Positions 39,701-42,700 of a DNA stretch of 64,000 nucleotides are shown here, piece after piece. This DNA is from Tubiluchus corallicola. Lineage: Eukaryota > Priapulida > Priapulimorpha > Priapulimorphida > Tubiluchidae. Location: the NCBI GenBank assembly GCA_030141605.1, contig JAQGDQ010000215.1, positions 164,001-228,000 on the forward strand, read 5' to 3'. Each line of letters begins with the position of its first letter. Position 1 is the stretch's first letter. The translations under genes and the position numbers were made by a program. The notes below the pieces were generated by a model. It searched no databases. It was not told the origin of the DNA and saw only the letters and a list, made by a program, of their open reading frames with translations.

Positions 39701-42700
39701 ACAAAATTGCCTACCTGCTTAATGTCTATGATCTCATTGTTTGTTACTACACATTTTTGATCTCATTTCTTTCTTGTAGATTACCAGACATCTCAAGTAT
39801 AAAAAATGGATGAGTCAATTTGGAACTTGCATTTCCTTGGCTTCTCAATACCTATTAGGCTGTTGTTTTATTTCTGTTTTGTTGCTCGTGGCTTGTGCAA
39901 GTTTTGGACATTTGGTAGGTATTTCTAACGATTTTATTTTTCAATTTTTTTATGTATATCAAACAAGTGACGTAAACATATCACTTTTACCACGAAACAA
40001 CATTAGCAATTTCAGAAAACACGATTAATGTGAGTTTTTTCATGAACAAGTAAGTTACGTATGTCTTAAAAATGAGGTAAGTTGAGTATTATGTGACAAG
40101 AAGTTGATATAAAATCATTTTAGAGACTAATGTATCGGAAAAGCTAGAACTGTTGTTCTATGGGGTGGTTTATAGTTTATTTACTGTGGTGTATGTTAAA
40201 GCAAAACCAGACCCAGAACCAATCTTAAACTGTAGGTCAAAACAATCCACTCTTTAAAATATTGAAATTAAACATAATATTTTTTATAACATAACATAAC
40301 ATAACATTATCATACAAACACAATTTCGCGTTCGCACCACTAATTCTTCGCTGTTACATGCATTTCGCCATTCGTTAGTTAGACGGGCACTAGTGCCTGC
40401 ATTTCGAACTGCAGTGCACAAAGAAAAACAGGTGCTGTACCTCTCAGTTCAGGTATGTTAGTTCGTGACGAACTGAACACGTCCTACACCTCATGCGTGA
40501 GCACAGCGGTAAATTTGAAATTTGTCTCTTAAAACTTGTCTACTTTTATTACAACACACTGAATATCTTACAGTAGCACTGTACTTCAATTTTCGCTTTC
40601 ACAAACACGTGCAACATGCTTGTGGAATATTTCTGATGTTGAAAATTATGTTAGTTTGTGACGTCATCACTAGTTGGGCCCACCCTCTGTTATTTAAATA
40701 TCAGAAGAGTTTTGCAGTATTAGTTGTTTCAAAATGTATACTTTTTATCGGACTTGAAAATGGGGTGGTATATAAAAAAATCTGTCTTCCTTTAAACAAA
40801 TATGTTTGTCTACAATGATAAGGAGCCACAAAAAGTTATAAATCAACAGATTTTTATCTCAAGGTTTTTGTGACCACGGCACGTGATTTTCGATCATTGT
40901 GGTCAAGCGTGATGGCAACTATTGGCCTGACTCGTGGAACAACAACTGTGGAAATGTCGAGCTCTGGCTTCTTTGTCTCCTCTGCATTCGTCTTCCTTCT
41001 CTTCTGTTTCACATTGATACTCATACGTGGTTTAAGTTTCGGCTGTCTGCGATTTGCGTATAAGTAAGTAGAAATTAATGATTTTATGTACGACTGTGAA
41101 TATAATGAGATTTCAGAGCTTGAAAAACATCTGTTTATCCATTAGTTTTTTTGTATACATGCTCTATTATTCATTTGCTTGTATAACTATGATATTGCTT
41201 AACGTTTGTCTTTATTCTTAGTAAGAAAGTAAGATGGTACACTCATGTCTTGGTTTGCCAGACAAAAGTGGGAAGATGCCAGTCCGAATTTAACAAATGT
41301 CTGTGTTTTCTGATACTAAGTTAATATAGTATGCTAATATAGTTGGACTCATGGTAATGTAGAATCAATCACCTAAATGCAAAAGTACATAAAAACTGTC
41401 AGCACTTGAGTGTATAACTCCGCATTATTCACTCTAAACCACTTACACGTTCGCTGATCAAACCGCTAAACACGCTGACATACAAGCTACACTCGCGTCG
41501 TGTCCATAGTGTGCAAGACATTACATCAGTAAAAGTGAGGTACGGCAAATCGAGATATGAGCGCACTTGAATAAGGGAGGAATAGCAAATGATCTGATTA
41601 CAGTAGCAAAATTTCCTGTTGAAGCTAATTAACTAAAGTTTATAGTTTTCAGTTTAGAATTGTTGGCTTTTATAGCAAAAGTTTGGCTAATATGAAAGAC
41701 ATTTTACGTACAAAGTTCAAATTGCCTAGTTTATTCAGTTGTTGATTTTTCAGGACCACAAAGGAGAGATTATTTTATGCTAATCAGCAGGACAATATTG
41801 ATTGGGAATTGGTTGATTTTGCAATGAAGCGATTCAAACTGTGGGCTGGAATCATTAAGCCTAAACCGGTATGACACTTTTGTAACATTTAAAGTTTAAA
41901 ATTTTATTGTCCATAGAATACTTTCTAATTTTTTAATAATCATTGTTTCAAACTCTGTACTTGGCCATTTTTACATATGTACAATTGTATGTTTTAGTCC
42001 CACTTGAAGAACCTTTCCACTTGCCAACTGATGATACAGTAATCTCTGTAATCGCATAGTTTTTTATGTGGGCAGTTAATCCTGTTGAGGAGTATTTGTG
42101 AAATTTCACTGATAAATTCACATCAGAAAAATTGAAGTTAAGCCTACTGGTTTAACTGTCGGTGCTGATATTAAATAAGATAAAATTGAATACTTGAAAG
42201 AGCCAGCTTCCAGGAATCACCATGCTTGTTGAGTGACGATCCTTTTGTCATAAATTGTGCAAAATGTAGAAGTTGTGTTTTATTCTTATAATGCTTACTG
42301 CTGTGGTTCTTCATTATGTAGACTTGGATTAACTCTTTACCTGTTGTGTTCTTTTTTGTTCTCATGTGTTCGGCAATTTGTTTTTACATTTCTTCCGTTA
42401 CAACATGATTTATTTTGATAAGTCAAATTCTAATCTGTTATTTTGTAGTTTCAGTTTGTGCGTTTGTATCATTCATGTATTATTTATTCTTCTTTTTGGC
42501 TTCATTTAAAGTTTAGTAATGGCTTCATTAGCCGAAACGATTGTCGCTCAATAAAGATAAAAAATCGTGAAGATAAAATTGATTTATTTTCAAAATAAAT
42601 TTGTTCAGAAAAATCCTCATCACCCCATTACCATAAGTAAGTTGCTAAGATTGCTAACCACAAAAGATTGATACACTTATGCAGTCGTATATTAATGACA

